In this document: one piece after another, positions 5,432 to 5,487 of the stretch | How the letters are laid out: each line of letters opens with the position of its first letter | Position numbering within the stretch: the stretch's first letter is position 1 | DNA from: Vibrio sp. | GTDB lineage: Bacteria; Pseudomonadota; Gammaproteobacteria; Enterobacterales; Vibrionaceae | Reading direction: 5' to 3' | Assembly: GCA_007124475.1 (NCBI GenBank) | Contig: SLFB01000023.1 | Coordinates: 1 to 5,487, forward strand | Length of the DNA stretch: 5,487 nt | Made by a program: the position numbers and the translations under genes | The notes under the pieces: generated by a model | Seen by the model: only the letters and a program-made list of their open reading frames with translations | Database searches by the model: none | What the model was told of the DNA's origin: nothing

Positions 5432-5487
5432 CTAATTTATATTTTTTACTGAGTCTCTTTCAACAATCTCAGGGTGCATTTCAAAAA
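5432..5487 (-). CDS. Possible C-terminal end of an unidentified gene (partial)
   Basis: On the - strand one frame is open from the right edge to a TAG at 5432-5434 and reads FEMHPEIVERDSVKNIN. It is too short to assign to a family, and chance open frames of this length are common. If real, the gene lies mostly outside the window, is co-directional with tfoY and ends about 135 bases before the tfoY -35 box. Confidence 0.2.
   Translation of the reverse strand, partial: FEMHPEIVERDSVKNIN

Overview
The window looks like a chromosomal segment of a gamma-proteobacterium of the family Vibrionaceae. Four things suggest this: a glgC-glgA pair of Vibrio type, a full-length TfoX-family gene (tfoY), a class I cyclic-di-GMP riboswitch in front of tfoY that is very close to the well-studied Vc2 aptamer of Vibrio cholerae (as I remember its sequence), and two copies of a multi-hairpin intergenic repeat of a kind I associate with Vibrio-type genomes. 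Species cannot be named from the sequence alone. The DNA is AT-rich by eye.

Layout. 1-125 holds the first repeat copy, cut by the left edge. 126-535 is a long leader without a credible gene; it carries a 9-bp inverted repeat and weak promoter-like boxes. 536-3209 is a tight glgC-glgA operon on the + strand: ADP-glucose pyrophosphorylase and glycogen synthase, the two committed steps of bacterial glycogen synthesis. The genes overlap, and glgA probably starts at a TTG inside the end of glgC. A good intrinsic terminator (3305-3332) closes the operon. 3444-4241 (+) encodes an alpha/beta-fold hydrolase with a complete Ser-Asp-His triad but unknown substrate. The second repeat copy (4302-4447) lies in the convergent gap between this gene and tfoY.

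4461-5051 on the - strand is tfoY, with both TfoX domains. Its roughly 210-nt leader contains the c-di-GMP aptamer (5155-5248) behind a sigma70-like promoter (5268-5296). Beyond the aptamer I can draw a 7-bp helix that hides the weak Shine-Dalgarno sequence, and a 6-nt segment complementary to part of the aptamer. Together these fit a translational switch. The last 56 bases may hold the C-terminus of another - strand gene.

How the parts fit. glgC and glgA work in one pathway (glucose-1-phosphate to ADP-glucose to alpha-1,4-glucan); branching and degradation genes are not in the window. tfoY is a separate regulatory unit that would respond to intracellular c-di-GMP. Nothing in the sequence ties the hydrolase to either neighbour. 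I see no wholly new system. The points most worth following are the tfoY expression platform and the structured repeat, whose two copies show a compensatory base-pair change and flank the glg-hydrolase segment as direct repeats.
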